Origin: CAWFMO01 sp963817065
GTDB lineage: Bacteria > Actinomycetota > Thermoleophilia > Solirubrobacterales > 70-9
Assembly (NCBI GenBank): GCA_963817065.1
Contig: CAWFMO010000002.1
Span: 806,001 to 870,000 of the forward strand
Direction of reading: 5' to 3'
DNA: 64,000 nucleotides
In this document: in pieces, positions 16,473 through 25,555 of the stretch
Numbering within the stretch: position 1 is the first letter of the stretch
Layout of the letters: each line of letters begins with the position of its first letter
The notes under the pieces: model-generated
The model's database searches: none
The model's input: only the letters and a program-made list of their open reading frames with translations
Told to the model about the DNA's origin: nothing
Made by a program: the position numbers and the translations under genes

Positions 16473-17393
16473 ATGAGTCCAGGGACCGGACAAGAGAGCG
16501 TCGGAAACGTGGTCGAGATGCGCGGCGTGGTCAAGCGCTTCGGTCCGGTGACCGCCGTCGACGGCCTCGACCTCGACGTGCCGAGCAACATCTGCCTCGG
16601 GTTGCTGGGCCCGAACGGAGCCGGCAAGTCGACGACGATGCGGATGCTCACCGGCCAGGTGATCGCCGACGAGGGCGAGCTGCGGGCGCTCGGCTACGAG
16701 CTCCCCGGCGAGTCGAAGGCGGCGCGCGCCGAGATGGGCGTCGTGCCGCAGCTCGACAACCTCGACGTCGACGTCACGGTCGAGGAGAACCTCGCGGTCT
16801 TCGCGCGCCTCTACCGGGTGCCCGACGTCGGCGAGGCGGTCGAACGCGCGCTCGACCTCGCGCGGCTCCAGGAGCGACGCAAGGATGCCGTCGACGAGCT
16901 CTCGGGCGGGATGCGCCGCAGGCTGCTGCTCGCCCGGGGCCTCGTTCACCGCCCCGGACTGCTGCTGCTCGACGAGCCGACGGTCGGCCTCGACCCCCAG
17001 ATCCGGACCGAGCTCTGGACGCTGATCGGGACCCTGAAGGCGCAGGGGACGACGATCCTGATGTCGACCCACTACATCGAGGAGGCCGAGCGGCTCGCCG
17101 ACGAGGTCGCGGTGATGGCCAAGGGCAGGATCGTCTCGCGCGGCAAGCCCTCGGATCTGATCCTCGAGCACGCCGGCCGCGAGACCGCCGAGGTCTACGC
17201 GCCGCCCGAGCGGCTCGCCGAGTGCCGCGCCGCCGCCGAAGCCGAGGGGCTCTCGGTCCGCCCCGCGGGACCGGCGATCGCGATCGTCGGCTCCGAGAAG
17301 GCCGCCAACGGGGTCGTCCCCGACGACGCCGTGCGCCGCGCGGCGACGCTCGAGGACGTCTTCGTCCTGCTCACCGGCGAGGAAGCCGAGTGA
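16473..17393 (+). CDS. ABC exporter ATP-binding protein
   Basis: 306 residues of the DrrA/NodI type. Walker A GPNGAGKST, Q-loop in GVVPQLDNLD, signature LSGGM, Walker B LLLLDEPTVGLD and switch His in STHYIEEAE are all present. The C-terminal 70 residues form the extra domain seen in drug or polysaccharide exporters. ATG 16473 lies just after the divergent promoter region. The stop overlaps the permease ATG (TGATG). The NodI-like length and QDNLD variant suggest export of a lipid-linked or hydrophobic molecule; the true substrate is unknown. Confidence 0.9.
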   Translation: MSPGTGQESVGNVVEMRGVVKRFGPVTAVDGLDLDVPSNICLGLLGPNGAGKSTTMRMLTGQVIADEGELRALGYELPGESKAARAEMGVVPQLDNLDVDVTVEENLAVFARLYRVPDVGEAVERALDLARLQERRKDAVDELSGGMRRRLLLARGLVHRPGLLLLDEPTVGLDPQIRTELWTLIGTLKAQGTTILMSTHYIEEAERLADEVAVMAKGRIVSRGKPSDLILEHAGRETAEVYAPPERLAECRAAAEAEGLSVRPAGPAIAIVGSEKAANGVVPDDAVRRAATLEDVFVLLTGEEAE

Positions 17394-18193
17394 TGGAGGC
17401 TGCTCGCCCGACCCACCGGATCCGCCGCCTCGACCCGGCGGCGATCACGGCGGTGATGAGCCGCGAGGTCGCGAACTTCAGCACCTACTGGAAGGGGACG
17501 ACGTTCTCGAGCGTGCTCGAGCCGATCGTCTACCTGCTCGCGTTCGGGGTCGGGCTCGGATCGACGGTGCTCAAGGGGCAGATCGAGGGGCTCGACTACG
17601 AGGAGTTCGTCGGCACCGGGATGGTCGCGACCGCGGTGATCTTCTCGAGTGCGCTGCCGGCGATGTTCGGGACCTTCGTCAAGCACCGCTTCCAGAACAC
17701 CTACGACGCGATCCTCGCGACGCCGACCGACGTCGAGGAGATCGTCACCGCGGAGATGCTCTGGATCGGGATCAGGGCCGGCTTCTACGGCTGCTTCCCG
17801 CTCCTGGTAACGATCATCTTCTTCGGGCTCGCCCCCGAGGCGGGGATGCTGCTCGTGCCGCTGTTCTGCTTCATCACCGCGCTCGGCTTCGCCGGCTTCG
17901 GGGTCGCGATGGCGGCCACCGTGGCCAAGATCGACCAGTTCAGCTACGTGACGACGCTCTTCATCACGCCGCTGTTCCTGATCGCCGGAACCTTCTTCCC
18001 GATCAACCAGCTCCCCCACGGGCTCCAGATCGCCGCCAACTTCAACCCGCTCTACCAGCTCGTCGAGCTCGTCCGGCACGCGAGCTTCGGCTTCGAGTCC
18101 TCCGACCCGATCCGGCTCGCCGGGTTGATCGCCTTCGCGATCGTCACCTGGAGGATCGCGGTCCACCAGATGGAGAAGCGGCTGATCGACTAG
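17393..18193 (+). CDS. ABC-2 type permease (NodJ/DrrB-like)
   Basis: 266 residues with six transmembrane helices and the ABC-2 signature region PLFLIAGTFFPINQLPHGLQ near residue 195-215, followed by NPLYQLVELVRH, as in NodJ and DrrB. It forms the channel with the ATPase encoded just upstream. Its ATG overlaps the ATPase TGA by one base. The stop TAG is shared head-on with the stop of the convergent RDD-CPBP gene through the palindrome CTAG. Confidence 0.9.
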   Translation: MEAARPTHRIRRLDPAAITAVMSREVANFSTYWKGTTFSSVLEPIVYLLAFGVGLGSTVLKGQIEGLDYEEFVGTGMVATAVIFSSALPAMFGTFVKHRFQNTYDAILATPTDVEEIVTAEMLWIGIRAGFYGCFPLLVTIIFFGLAPEAGMLLVPLFCFITALGFAGFGVAMAATVAKIDQFSYVTTLFITPLFLIAGTFFPINQLPHGLQIAANFNPLYQLVELVRHASFGFESSDPIRLAGLIAFAIVTWRIAVHQMEKRLID

Positions 18194-19383
18194 GCGGAGA
18201 CCGCGAGCGCGAGAGCGTTGTTGAACGCGTGGAGGATGATCGGCGGCCAGAGCGAGCCCGTTCTGTCGTAGAGGAAGGCGAGCGCGACGCCGAGCAGCGC
18301 CAGCGGCACCACCGTCGTCGGCCCCGACGGCGCGTGGATCGCCCCGAAGACGACCCCGGAGATGATCGCCGCGGGCCAGAGCGAGAGCTTCGACCGCAGC
18401 CCGCCGAAGACGAAGCCGCGGAAGAACGACTCCTCGGCGAGCGGCGCCGCGACCACGATCAGCAGAACCGCGAGCGTCGCCGCGAGCGGGCCCTCGTCGA
18501 GGCCGAGATCGCCGCCGATGTCGTCCTGGCTCGGCTCGACCACGAACGAGGCGTAGATCGCGACCGCGATGTAATAGGCGATCAGGACCCCGAAGCCGAG
18601 CGCGACGTGCGAGGGCTTGAAGCGCCGCCACCCGAGCCGCGCGAGCGCCTCGCGGACCCCGACCGGGCCCGGTTGCCGGGCGAAGTAGAGCGCCGTCCCG
18701 GTCAGCGCGATCGCGAGCAGCGCCTGGGCGGCGAGGATGCCCGCGGTCGAGTCGAGGTCGGGATCGAAGGGAATGATCAGCAGCGGCGCGAACAGCGCCG
18801 CCAGCGCCAGCCCGGCGACCAGGCCCCAGACGGTCCGCCGCGGGCCCCAGGTGACCCATGGGAAGCCGCCGCCGGCGTCCTCCGGCTCCGGCTCGCTCGG
18901 CGCGGGAGCCGCCACGGCGGCGGCGGGAGTCGCGGCGGCGGCGGCCGCGACCGGCGCGTAGACGGGCCGGGCGCGCAGGACCACGGTCCCGGCGAGCTTG
19001 TCGCCGAGCCGCTGGCGGCGGGCGCTGTTGGCGATCATCATCGGGCCGATCAGGAAGAAGTCGACGATCCGCAGGACGTTGCGGATCGAGGCCGGGCCGA
19101 AGGTCATCTCGCCGCCGTCGAGCGGGACGACCCGCATCCCCATCGCCTTCTTGCCGACGGTCTGCCCCCAGCGCCATTCGCAGAAGGCGAAGTAGTTGAA
19201 CCAGGCCGAGGCGAGGACCAGGAAGACCGCGATCGGGATCTCCGGGTTGTCCTCCCAGGTCGACTCCGGAAACAGGCCGAGCAGGTAGAAGCTCGCGACG
19301 AACCAGAGCGCGTTGTCGATCAGCGCCGCGACCGAGCGGTTGAACAGCGATTCGTAGGCGGGCTCTTTGTCGGGGCCGTTCAC
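18190..19383 (-). CDS. RDD domain fused to CPBP-family intramembrane metalloprotease
   Basis: 397 residues. Residues about 10-140 are an RDD domain (FNRSVAALIDNALW, then WGQTVGKKAMGMRVV and a terminal RQRLGDKLAGT). An Ala/Pro-rich linker follows, then a CPBP (CAAX protease/Abi) domain with its glutamate motif AEESFFRG, FGAIHA and the final HAFNNALA, which carry the catalytic Glu and His residues. CPBP proteases act on membrane proteins or bacteriocin-like peptides. The fusion is unusual and may bring a membrane-regulator RDD module to the protease. The 3' end meets the permease gene; a HAD gene follows upstream with a 4-base overlap. Confidence 0.85.
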   Translation of the reverse strand: MNGPDKEPAYESLFNRSVAALIDNALWFVASFYLLGLFPESTWEDNPEIPIAVFLVLASAWFNYFAFCEWRWGQTVGKKAMGMRVVPLDGGEMTFGPASIRNVLRIVDFFLIGPMMIANSARRQRLGDKLAGTVVLRARPVYAPVAAAAAATPAAAVAAPAPSEPEPEDAGGGFPWVTWGPRRTVWGLVAGLALAALFAPLLIIPFDPDLDSTAGILAAQALLAIALTGTALYFARQPGPVGVREALARLGWRRFKPSHVALGFGVLIAYYIAVAIYASFVVEPSQDDIGGDLGLDEGPLAATLAVLLIVVAAPLAEESFFRGFVFGGLRSKLSLWPAAIISGVVFGAIHAPSGPTTVVPLALLGVALAFLYDRTGSLWPPIILHAFNNALALAVSA

Positions 19384-20039
19384 GACGGGAGATGGTCCAC
19401 GATCTCGGCCAGCGACGAGATCTCGCCGCCGCCGGCGCGGTCGATGTGCAGCGCCCTGATCCCAGCCGCCCTCGCGCCCTCGACGTCCTCCTCGACCGTG
19501 TCGCCGACGTGCAGCGCCTGCTCCGGGCCGCAGCCGGCGAGCTCGAGCGCGGTCGCGAAGATCGCAGGGTCGGGCTTGCGCGAGCCGGCCTCGGCGGAGG
19601 AGATCGAGCCGTCGATCAGCTCGGCGATCCCGCAGAGCTCGAGCACGCGCCCCAGCGAGCAGTCCCAGTTCGAGACCACGATCAGCTTCAGCCCGCGCTC
19701 GCGCAGCTCCGCGAGCGCGCCGGCGGCGTCGGGGTAGGCGCGCATCCGGACCGCGGCGACAAGATCATCGACGCTGATCTCGGCCCCGAGCTCGCGCGAG
19801 AGCAGCTCGGCGCAGCGGCGTCGGAGGTCGGCGAGCGAGGCTTCGTCGCGGCCCTCGTGGGCGTGCTCCTTGTAGTAGTCCATCTCGGCGCGGACGGCGC
19901 GCACGAGCCGCTCTTCGGAGACCTCTTCGCCCGCCGCCTCGCGCAGGTGCAGCCACGGCGGCTCGAGCTCGACCAGCGTCCCGAGCGCGTCGAGAAAGAC
20001 CGCCTGCGTGATGAATGCCGGATCGCGCTCGCCAGCCAT
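19380..20039 (-). CDS. HAD-superfamily hydrolase
   Basis: 219 residues. Motif I appears as VFLDALGTL (the nucleophilic Asp followed by Ala rather than the classical D-x-D; the second residue is A-L-G), motif II as VVSNWD, motif III Lys in SRKPDPAIF, and motif IV as HVGDTVEEDVEGA. This pattern is common in the YjjG/REG-2-like HAD group that still acts on phosphates. The cap domain is helical (residues about 20-90). It ends with a 4-base overlap of the RDD-CPBP start. The substrate is unknown. Confidence 0.82.
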   Translation of the reverse strand: MAGERDPAFITQAVFLDALGTLVELEPPWLHLREAAGEEVSEERLVRAVRAEMDYYKEHAHEGRDEASLADLRRRCAELLSRELGAEISVDDLVAAVRMRAYPDAAGALAELRERGLKLIVVSNWDCSLGRVLELCGIAELIDGSISSAEAGSRKPDPAIFATALELAGCGPEQALHVGDTVEEDVEGARAAGIRALHIDRAGGGEISSLAEIVDHLPS

Positions 20040-20060
20040 GAAACTGGCAGCCTAAGCGCG

Positions 20061-20846
20061 ATGGACGAACCGACCTTCTGGCAGGAGCACGGCAACCAGG
20101 TCTCGGCCGCGATCACGATGCTGCTCGCGATCGGGATCGCGATGCTCGTCGACCGGCTGATCTTCGGCCGCGCCGAGGCCGCCGCCGAGCGCGTCGACAC
20201 CCAGGTCTTCTCGCGCGCCGCGCGCACGAGGCTGCGGCTCTTCCGGCGACTGCTGTTCGTCGTAATCCTGCTCTTCGGCGCCGCGCTGGCGCTGAGCCAG
20301 TTCGCCGAGATCAAGCGGCTGGCGACCGGCGTCCTCGCCTCGACCGCGGTCCTCGGGCTGGTGATCGGGTTCGCGGCGCGGACCGTAATAGCCAATGCGG
20401 TCGCCGGAGTGATGATGGCGATCACCCAACCGATCCGGATCGGCGACATGGTCCAGGTCGAGGACAAGGAGGGCCGCGTGGTCGACATCTCGCTCAACTA
20501 CACGACGATCGACAACGGCGACGGCAACCTGACAATGGTCCCGAACGAAAAGCTGACCACGAACATCCTCGTCAACCGCTCCGCGGGCGGCGCGCGGGCG
20601 CCCGTCGTCGCCTCGATCTACGTCCCGCCGGCGACCGACATCGGCCTCGCGCGTGAGGCGATCGAGGCCAGCGGCGCGAGCGCGGTCAGGCTCGGCGAGC
20701 TGACCGCCGACGCGGCCCGGCTCGACCTGCGCGGGGACAAGGAACCGGGCAGCGACCGCCAACTCCAAGAGGCCGAGCTGCGCGAAGGAGCGCAGGCGGC
20801 CCTGCGGCAGGCTGGCCTTCTCGCCCCGCTACCCTCTGCGCAATGA
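20061..20846 (+). CDS. mscS: Small-conductance mechanosensitive channel (MscS family)
   Basis: 261 residues. Helices at about 15-35, 55-75 and the pore-lining third helix (GVLASTAVLGLVIGFAARTV) are followed by the beta domain (QPIRIGDMVQVEDKEGRVVDI, NYTTIDNGDGN, VPNEKLTTNIL). It gates under membrane tension to release solutes on osmotic downshock, fitting the trehalose genes elsewhere in the window. The C-terminal alpha/beta domain is shorter than in E. coli MscS. ATG 20061. The stop overlaps the PBP start. Confidence 0.9.
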   Translation: MDEPTFWQEHGNQVSAAITMLLAIGIAMLVDRLIFGRAEAAAERVDTQVFSRAARTRLRLFRRLLFVVILLFGAALALSQFAEIKRLATGVLASTAVLGLVIGFAARTVIANAVAGVMMAITQPIRIGDMVQVEDKEGRVVDISLNYTTIDNGDGNLTMVPNEKLTTNILVNRSAGGARAPVVASIYVPPATDIGLAREAIEASGASAVRLGELTADAARLDLRGDKEPGSDRQLQEAELREGAQAALRQAGLLAPLPSAQ

Positions 20847-23062
20847 GTCAGAGTGCGCGGAGACGGCACCGTCGCGGGGGCAGGAAGCGCAATCCCTTCC
20901 TGCTCGCGCTGGTGATCCTCGGCTCGATCGGGGCGATGCTGGCGATGACCGGCGGTCTCTACGTGCTCGGGGTCGCGGCGCAGACGCCGCCGATCGACGA
21001 GCTGCAGCCGGTCGACGAGGGCGCGAACTCGATCATCTACGCCGCCGACGGCAGCCGGCTCGGATTCATCCAGTCCGACCAGGCGCGGACCCCGATCGGC
21101 CTCGACAAGATGCCCGAGCAGCTCCGCGAGGCGACCGTCGCGATCGAGGACGAGCGCTTCTATGACCACAGCGGGGTCGACCTCGAGGGCGTCGTCCGAG
21201 CGGCGGTCAACAACTTCGAGGCCGGCGAGACCAAGCAGGGCGGCTCGACGATCACCCAGCAGCTGGCGCGCAATCTCTACATCGAGGACCCCAAGCGCGA
21301 CCTCGAGCGCAAGATCAAGGAAGCCGCGCTCGCCGACGAGCTCGAGGACGCCCACGACAAGGACTGGATCCTCGAGCAGTACCTCAACACCGCCTCCTAC
21401 GGGACGGTCCAGGGCCGGACCGCGGTCGGGGTCGAGGCAGCATCCCAGACCTACTTCTCGAAGCCCGCCAAGGACCTCGATCTCGCGGAGTCGGCGCTGC
21501 TCGCCGGCCTGCCGCAGTCGCCCTCGCAGTACAACCCGTTCCTGAACGAGAGCGGCGCGATCGAGCGTCGCAACGAGGTCCTCGACAAGATGGCCGAGCT
21601 CGAGTACATCAGCGAGCAGGAAGCCGACGACGCCAAGGGCGAGGGCCTCGACCTCGACCCGGGGACCAAGTACACGACGATTCGCGAGCCCTTCTTCTTC
21701 GACTACGTCGAGCAGCAGCTGATCGACGATTACGGCTACAACACCGTGCGCCGCGGCGGGCTCAAGGTCCAGACCACGATCGATCCCAAGCTCCAGGAAG
21801 CCGGGCGGGCGGCGATCGACGGCAACCTCGGCCTGCCCGAGGACCCCTCCTCGGCGGTGGTCGCGATCGATCCCCGCAACGGCTACGTCAAGGCGATGGC
21901 CTCGAGCGGCAACTACGCCCACGAGCAGTACAACCTCGCCGCCCAAGGCCGCCGCCAGGCGGGGTCGGCGTTCAAGACCTTCGCCCTGGTGACCGCGGTC
22001 CGCCGCGGGATCGACCCCGACAGCACCTTCTACACCTCGAAGAAGCTCGACCTCGACCTGCCCGAGTACGGCCACTGGGAGGTCTCGACCTACAGCGACA
22101 GCTACAGCGGCACGATGTCGCTCCACGACGCGACGCTCCAGTCCGACAACACCGTCTACGCGCAGCTCTCGCTCGACCTCGGACCGGACTCGGTCGCCGA
22201 CACCGCCCACGACATGGGCATCACCTCCGAGCTCGACGGGATCCCCTCCGAGACGCTCGGCGGGCTGCGGGTCGGCGTCTCGCCGCTCGAGATGGCGAAC
22301 GCGTACGCGACGCTCGCCTCGGGCGGGATCCGCAACAAGCCGATCGCGATCAAGTCGGTCAAGTTCCCGAACGGCGACGAGGACGACCTCGGGGAGCCCG
22401 AGCGCAAGCGGGTCTTCTCCGACGGCGTCGCCGACACCGTGCGCCAGATCCTGATCGACAACGTCGTCGGCGGCACGGGCACCGGCGCCAACGTCAGCGT
22501 ATGCAGCGAGGACGGCGGCAAGACCGGCACAACCGACAACTTCAACGACGCCTGGTTCGCCGGCTGGGCCGGCCCGAACCTCGCCGCCGCTTCCTGGGTC
22601 GGTTACCCCGAGGCGCTGCGCTCGATGAGCTCGGTGCACGGGACCTCGGTCGCCGGCGGCACCTTCCCGGCCTCGATCTGGGGCGACTTCATGAACTCCG
22701 TGATCTCCTCCTGCGAGCCGTTCCCCGAGGTCAAGGAGCCGGTCGAGTTCGTCCCCTTCCACGGTGAGTTCTCGAGCGACAGCGGCAGCTCCTGCAGCTC
22801 GACCAGCGGCACCTTCGACGAGCTCTCGGGCTCGGGCACCAGCTGCGGCGACGTCGCCCCCGAGCCGGTCGAGGAGGAAGAGGACAAGGACGAGGATGAA
22901 GGCGGCGGCGGAAGTGACGACGGCGGAGGAGGAGGCGGAAGCGGTGGCGGCAACTACGCACCCGGCAAGCAGCCATCCAAGCCCACGCCCGCGCCGGTAC
23001 CCCCGCCCGCGCCGCTCCCCGAGCCGCCCCCCGGCCCGCCGAGCGGCGGCGTCACGCCTTAG
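20843..23062 (+). CDS. Class A penicillin-binding protein (glycosyltransferase-transpeptidase)
   Basis: 739 residues. One N-terminal transmembrane helix (about 20-45), a GT51 glycosyltransferase domain with AIEDERFYDH and STITQQLARN, then the transpeptidase domain with the SxxK motif SAFK (Ser about 375), SDN (about 434) and KTGTT (about 560). It polymerises and cross-links peptidoglycan. The last 120 residues are low complexity: Ser-rich, then Glu/Gly-rich, then Pro-rich. The ATG overlaps the mscS TGA, so both may be on one transcript. Confidence 0.93.
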   Translation: MSQSARRRHRRGGRKRNPFLLALVILGSIGAMLAMTGGLYVLGVAAQTPPIDELQPVDEGANSIIYAADGSRLGFIQSDQARTPIGLDKMPEQLREATVAIEDERFYDHSGVDLEGVVRAAVNNFEAGETKQGGSTITQQLARNLYIEDPKRDLERKIKEAALADELEDAHDKDWILEQYLNTASYGTVQGRTAVGVEAASQTYFSKPAKDLDLAESALLAGLPQSPSQYNPFLNESGAIERRNEVLDKMAELEYISEQEADDAKGEGLDLDPGTKYTTIREPFFFDYVEQQLIDDYGYNTVRRGGLKVQTTIDPKLQEAGRAAIDGNLGLPEDPSSAVVAIDPRNGYVKAMASSGNYAHEQYNLAAQGRRQAGSAFKTFALVTAVRRGIDPDSTFYTSKKLDLDLPEYGHWEVSTYSDSYSGTMSLHDATLQSDNTVYAQLSLDLGPDSVADTAHDMGITSELDGIPSETLGGLRVGVSPLEMANAYATLASGGIRNKPIAIKSVKFPNGDEDDLGEPERKRVFSDGVADTVRQILIDNVVGGTGTGANVSVCSEDGGKTGTTDNFNDAWFAGWAGPNLAAASWVGYPEALRSMSSVHGTSVAGGTFPASIWGDFMNSVISSCEPFPEVKEPVEFVPFHGEFSSDSGSSCSSTSGTFDELSGSGTSCGDVAPEPVEEEEDKDEDEGGGGSDDGGGGGGSGGGNYAPGKQPSKPTPAPVPPPAPLPEPPPGPPSGGVTP

Positions 23063-23144
23063 CCCCTCGCGGGGAGACGGTCCGGCGTCGCATCGATCAC
23101 GGCGCCGTGGCGCGCTCGCCCTCGCTGCGCTCGCGGCGGTCTCG

Positions 23145-24323
23145 GTGCCGCTCGCGGCGCCCGGAACCGAGCTCGTCCCCGCGGCGAGCGACGGCGGCCC
23201 CGACTGGCTGCTCGGCGTCTACGGCGGCGGGCTCGGGGTCTCGGGGCCGGTCTACTACGCCTGCCTCTGGGGCGCGCTGATCGCCTCGGCGCTCGTCGCC
23301 CGCGAGGCGGCGGCGCTCGGGCCGAAGCCGGTCTGGATCGCGATCGCGATCGGCGTCACCGCGTTCGCGCTCGCGCCGCCGCTGCTTTCCCAGGACGCAT
23401 TCAGCTACATCTCCTACGCGCGAATGTCGGAGATCCACAACATCAACCCATATGAGACCGCCCCGATCGCCCTCCCGGGCGACGCCGCCTTCCCGCAGGT
23501 CGGCTGGAGCCTCGCGGCGAGCGCCTACGGCCCGGCGTTCTCGATCGCGACCCGGCCGCTCGGCTGGCTCGGGGTCCCGGCGGCGTTCTGGGCGCTGAAG
23601 GCGGTCGCGGCGGCCTGCGTGGTCGGGCTCGCGGCGCTGACCGCGGCGATCGCGCGGCGGCGGGGGGTCGAGCCGCTCGGTGCCGCCGCGCTCGTCGGCC
23701 TGAACCCCGTGGTTCTCGTGCATGTGGTCGGCGGTGCGCACAACGACGCCGCGATGATGCTGCTCGTGATGGCCGGGGTCCTGGCGCTGCTCGCCGGGCG
23801 CGAGCTCGCGGGCGGCGCGTCGCTGGCGCTCGCGGCCGCGGTCAAGGTCAGCGGGGCCGTCTCGGCGCCGTTCGCGCTGATCGGGGCGCGCCGCCGGCTG
23901 CCGCTGCTCGCGGGGGCGGGGCTGGTCCTGGCGGCGGTGGTCGCTGCGACGCTGCCGCTCTACGGGTCGGGCGCGCTCGACAGCCTCTCGCTGCTCGGCG
24001 ACAACCAGGACCTGAGCACGCGGCTCAGCCTGCCGCGGATCCTCTCCAACCTGCCGCCGGTCTCGCTCGAGGTGGCGCGGGCGGCGACCGGGGTCGCCTA
24101 CGCGGGGCTGCTGATCTGGCTCGCGATCTGGACCTCGCGCGGCGGCGACTGGGTCCGCGCCGCGGGCTGGGCGACGCTCGGGCTGCTGCTCGCGACGAGC
24201 TGGGTCCTGCCCTGGTACCTGCTCTGGGTCCTGCCCCTCGCGGCCGTCTCCCGCGACCGCCTGCTCGTCGGCGCGACGCTCGTCGTCTGCGCCGAGCAGC
24301 TCGCGTACGGGGTCCCCTGGTGA
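23145..24323 (+). CDS. GT-C mannosyltransferase, MptB-like (paralogue 1), start uncertain
   Basis: A multi-pass glycosyltransferase about 400 residues long, like the adjacent gene. Conserved blocks are PPLLSQDAFSYISYARMS (acidic loop after helix 1), NPVVLVHVVGGAHNDAAMM and WVLPWYLLWVLPLAA. MptB-type enzymes use polyprenyl-phosphomannose to build lipoglycan or mannan cores on the outer face of the membrane. The start is unresolved: homology with paralogue 2 suggests RRRGALALAALAAV as N-terminus (from about 23100), but no ATG/GTG/TTG lies there in frame; GTG 23145 loses part of helix 1. The 3' stop overlaps paralogue 2. Confidence 0.8.
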   Translation: MPLAAPGTELVPAASDGGPDWLLGVYGGGLGVSGPVYYACLWGALIASALVAREAAALGPKPVWIAIAIGVTAFALAPPLLSQDAFSYISYARMSEIHNINPYETAPIALPGDAAFPQVGWSLAASAYGPAFSIATRPLGWLGVPAAFWALKAVAAACVVGLAALTAAIARRRGVEPLGAAALVGLNPVVLVHVVGGAHNDAAMMLLVMAGVLALLAGRELAGGASLALAAAVKVSGAVSAPFALIGARRRLPLLAGAGLVLAAVVAATLPLYGSGALDSLSLLGDNQDLSTRLSLPRILSNLPPVSLEVARAATGVAYAGLLIWLAIWTSRGGDWVRAAGWATLGLLLATSWVLPWYLLWVLPLAAVSRDRLLVGATLVVCAEQLAYGVPW

Positions 24324-25555
24324 GGAGATGGCTCGGGATCGGGGCGCTGCTCGCGCTGATCGCGGTCGCGGTGCCACTGGTCGCGCCGGGGCGTGAGGTC
24401 GTCCAGGGCGCGGGGCGCGGCGGCGACCCGGGGTGGATCCTCGGGATCTTCGGCGAGGGGCTGAGCGTCGACCGCGGGCTCTACTTCGACCTCGAGCGGG
24501 TCGCGCTCGTCCTCTACGCGCTGATCGTCGTCTGCGCCTCGGCGATCCCGCGCCGTCTGCTCTGGGGGGCGGTCGGCGTGCTCGTCGCGGGATTCACTCT
24601 GGCGCCGCCGCTGCTCTCGCTCGACGTCTTCGGCTACATCTCCTACGCGCGGCTCGAGACGATCTACGGGCTCTCGCCGTATGAGTACGTGCCCGCCGAC
24701 GTGCCCGGCGACGAGGCGCTCGCCTTCATCGATCGCTGGCGCGAGGTCGTCAGCGCCTACGGGCCGCTGTTCACGCTCGGCTCGCTGCCGCTCGGCGAGC
24801 TCGACTACGGCGCCGCGGTCTGGACCGCGAAAGCGGCGATCGGCGCCTCGGTGCTGGCGCTCGCGGCGCTGGTCGCGCGGCTCGCGACCTGGCGCGGGAT
24901 CGACCCGCGGCCGGCGGTCGCGCTCGTCGCGCTCAATCCCCTGGTTCTCGTCCATGTCGTCGGCGGGGCGCACAACGACGCCGTGATGGCGCTCGCGGCG
25001 ACGGCAGGTGTCGCGGCGCTGCTCGCCGGTCGGCACGCGACCGCGGGGGCGACGATGTTCGCCGCGGTCGCGGTCAAGGCCTCGGCGGCGTTCATCGGCC
25101 CGTTCGCGCTGATCGGCAGCGAGCGCAGGCTGCGCTTCATTCTCGGCGGCGCGCTCGCGGCGCTCGCGGTCACCGCCGCGACGGTCGTCGTCTTCGGCTC
25201 GAGCCCGCTCGACTCGCTCGAGATCGCCGGCGACAACCAGCGCCGCACGAGCCGCTACAGCGCCCCGGTGACAATCGCGCGCGAGCTCGGGATCGCCGGC
25301 GGACCGGTGCGGACGACGATGCTCGTCCTCTACGGGCTGCTCGTCGCCTGGCTGCTGGTCTGGACCTGGCGCGGCGGCGACTGGGTCCGCGCCTCGGGCT
25401 GGGCCGGCCTCGGGCTCCTGGTCGCGACCAGCTACCTGACCCCCTGGTACGTCATCTGGGTCCTGCCGCTGGCCGCGATCTCGCGCGACCGCGCGCTCGC
25501 GGCGGGGACCGTCGCCTTCACGACGTTCCAGCTCTGGCACCAGGTACCTCTGTGA
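24320..25555 (+). CDS. GT-C mannosyltransferase, MptB-like (paralogue 2)
   Basis: 411 residues with about ten or more transmembrane helices. It is clearly a tandem relative of the gene before: LSLDVFGYISYARLET, NPLVLVHVVGGAHNDAVM and YLTPWYVIWVLPLAA align with paralogue 1. The GTG start gives MRRWLGIGALLALI and overlaps the preceding stop (GTGA). It probably adds sugars from a polyprenyl-phosphate donor to a lipid-linked glycan. Divergence from paralogue 1 suggests a different acceptor or linkage. Confidence 0.87.
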   Translation: MRRWLGIGALLALIAVAVPLVAPGREVVQGAGRGGDPGWILGIFGEGLSVDRGLYFDLERVALVLYALIVVCASAIPRRLLWGAVGVLVAGFTLAPPLLSLDVFGYISYARLETIYGLSPYEYVPADVPGDEALAFIDRWREVVSAYGPLFTLGSLPLGELDYGAAVWTAKAAIGASVLALAALVARLATWRGIDPRPAVALVALNPLVLVHVVGGAHNDAVMALAATAGVAALLAGRHATAGATMFAAVAVKASAAFIGPFALIGSERRLRFILGGALAALAVTAATVVVFGSSPLDSLEIAGDNQRRTSRYSAPVTIARELGIAGGPVRTTMLVLYGLLVAWLLVWTWRGGDWVRASGWAGLGLLVATSYLTPWYVIWVLPLAAISRDRALAAGTVAFTTFQLWHQVPL

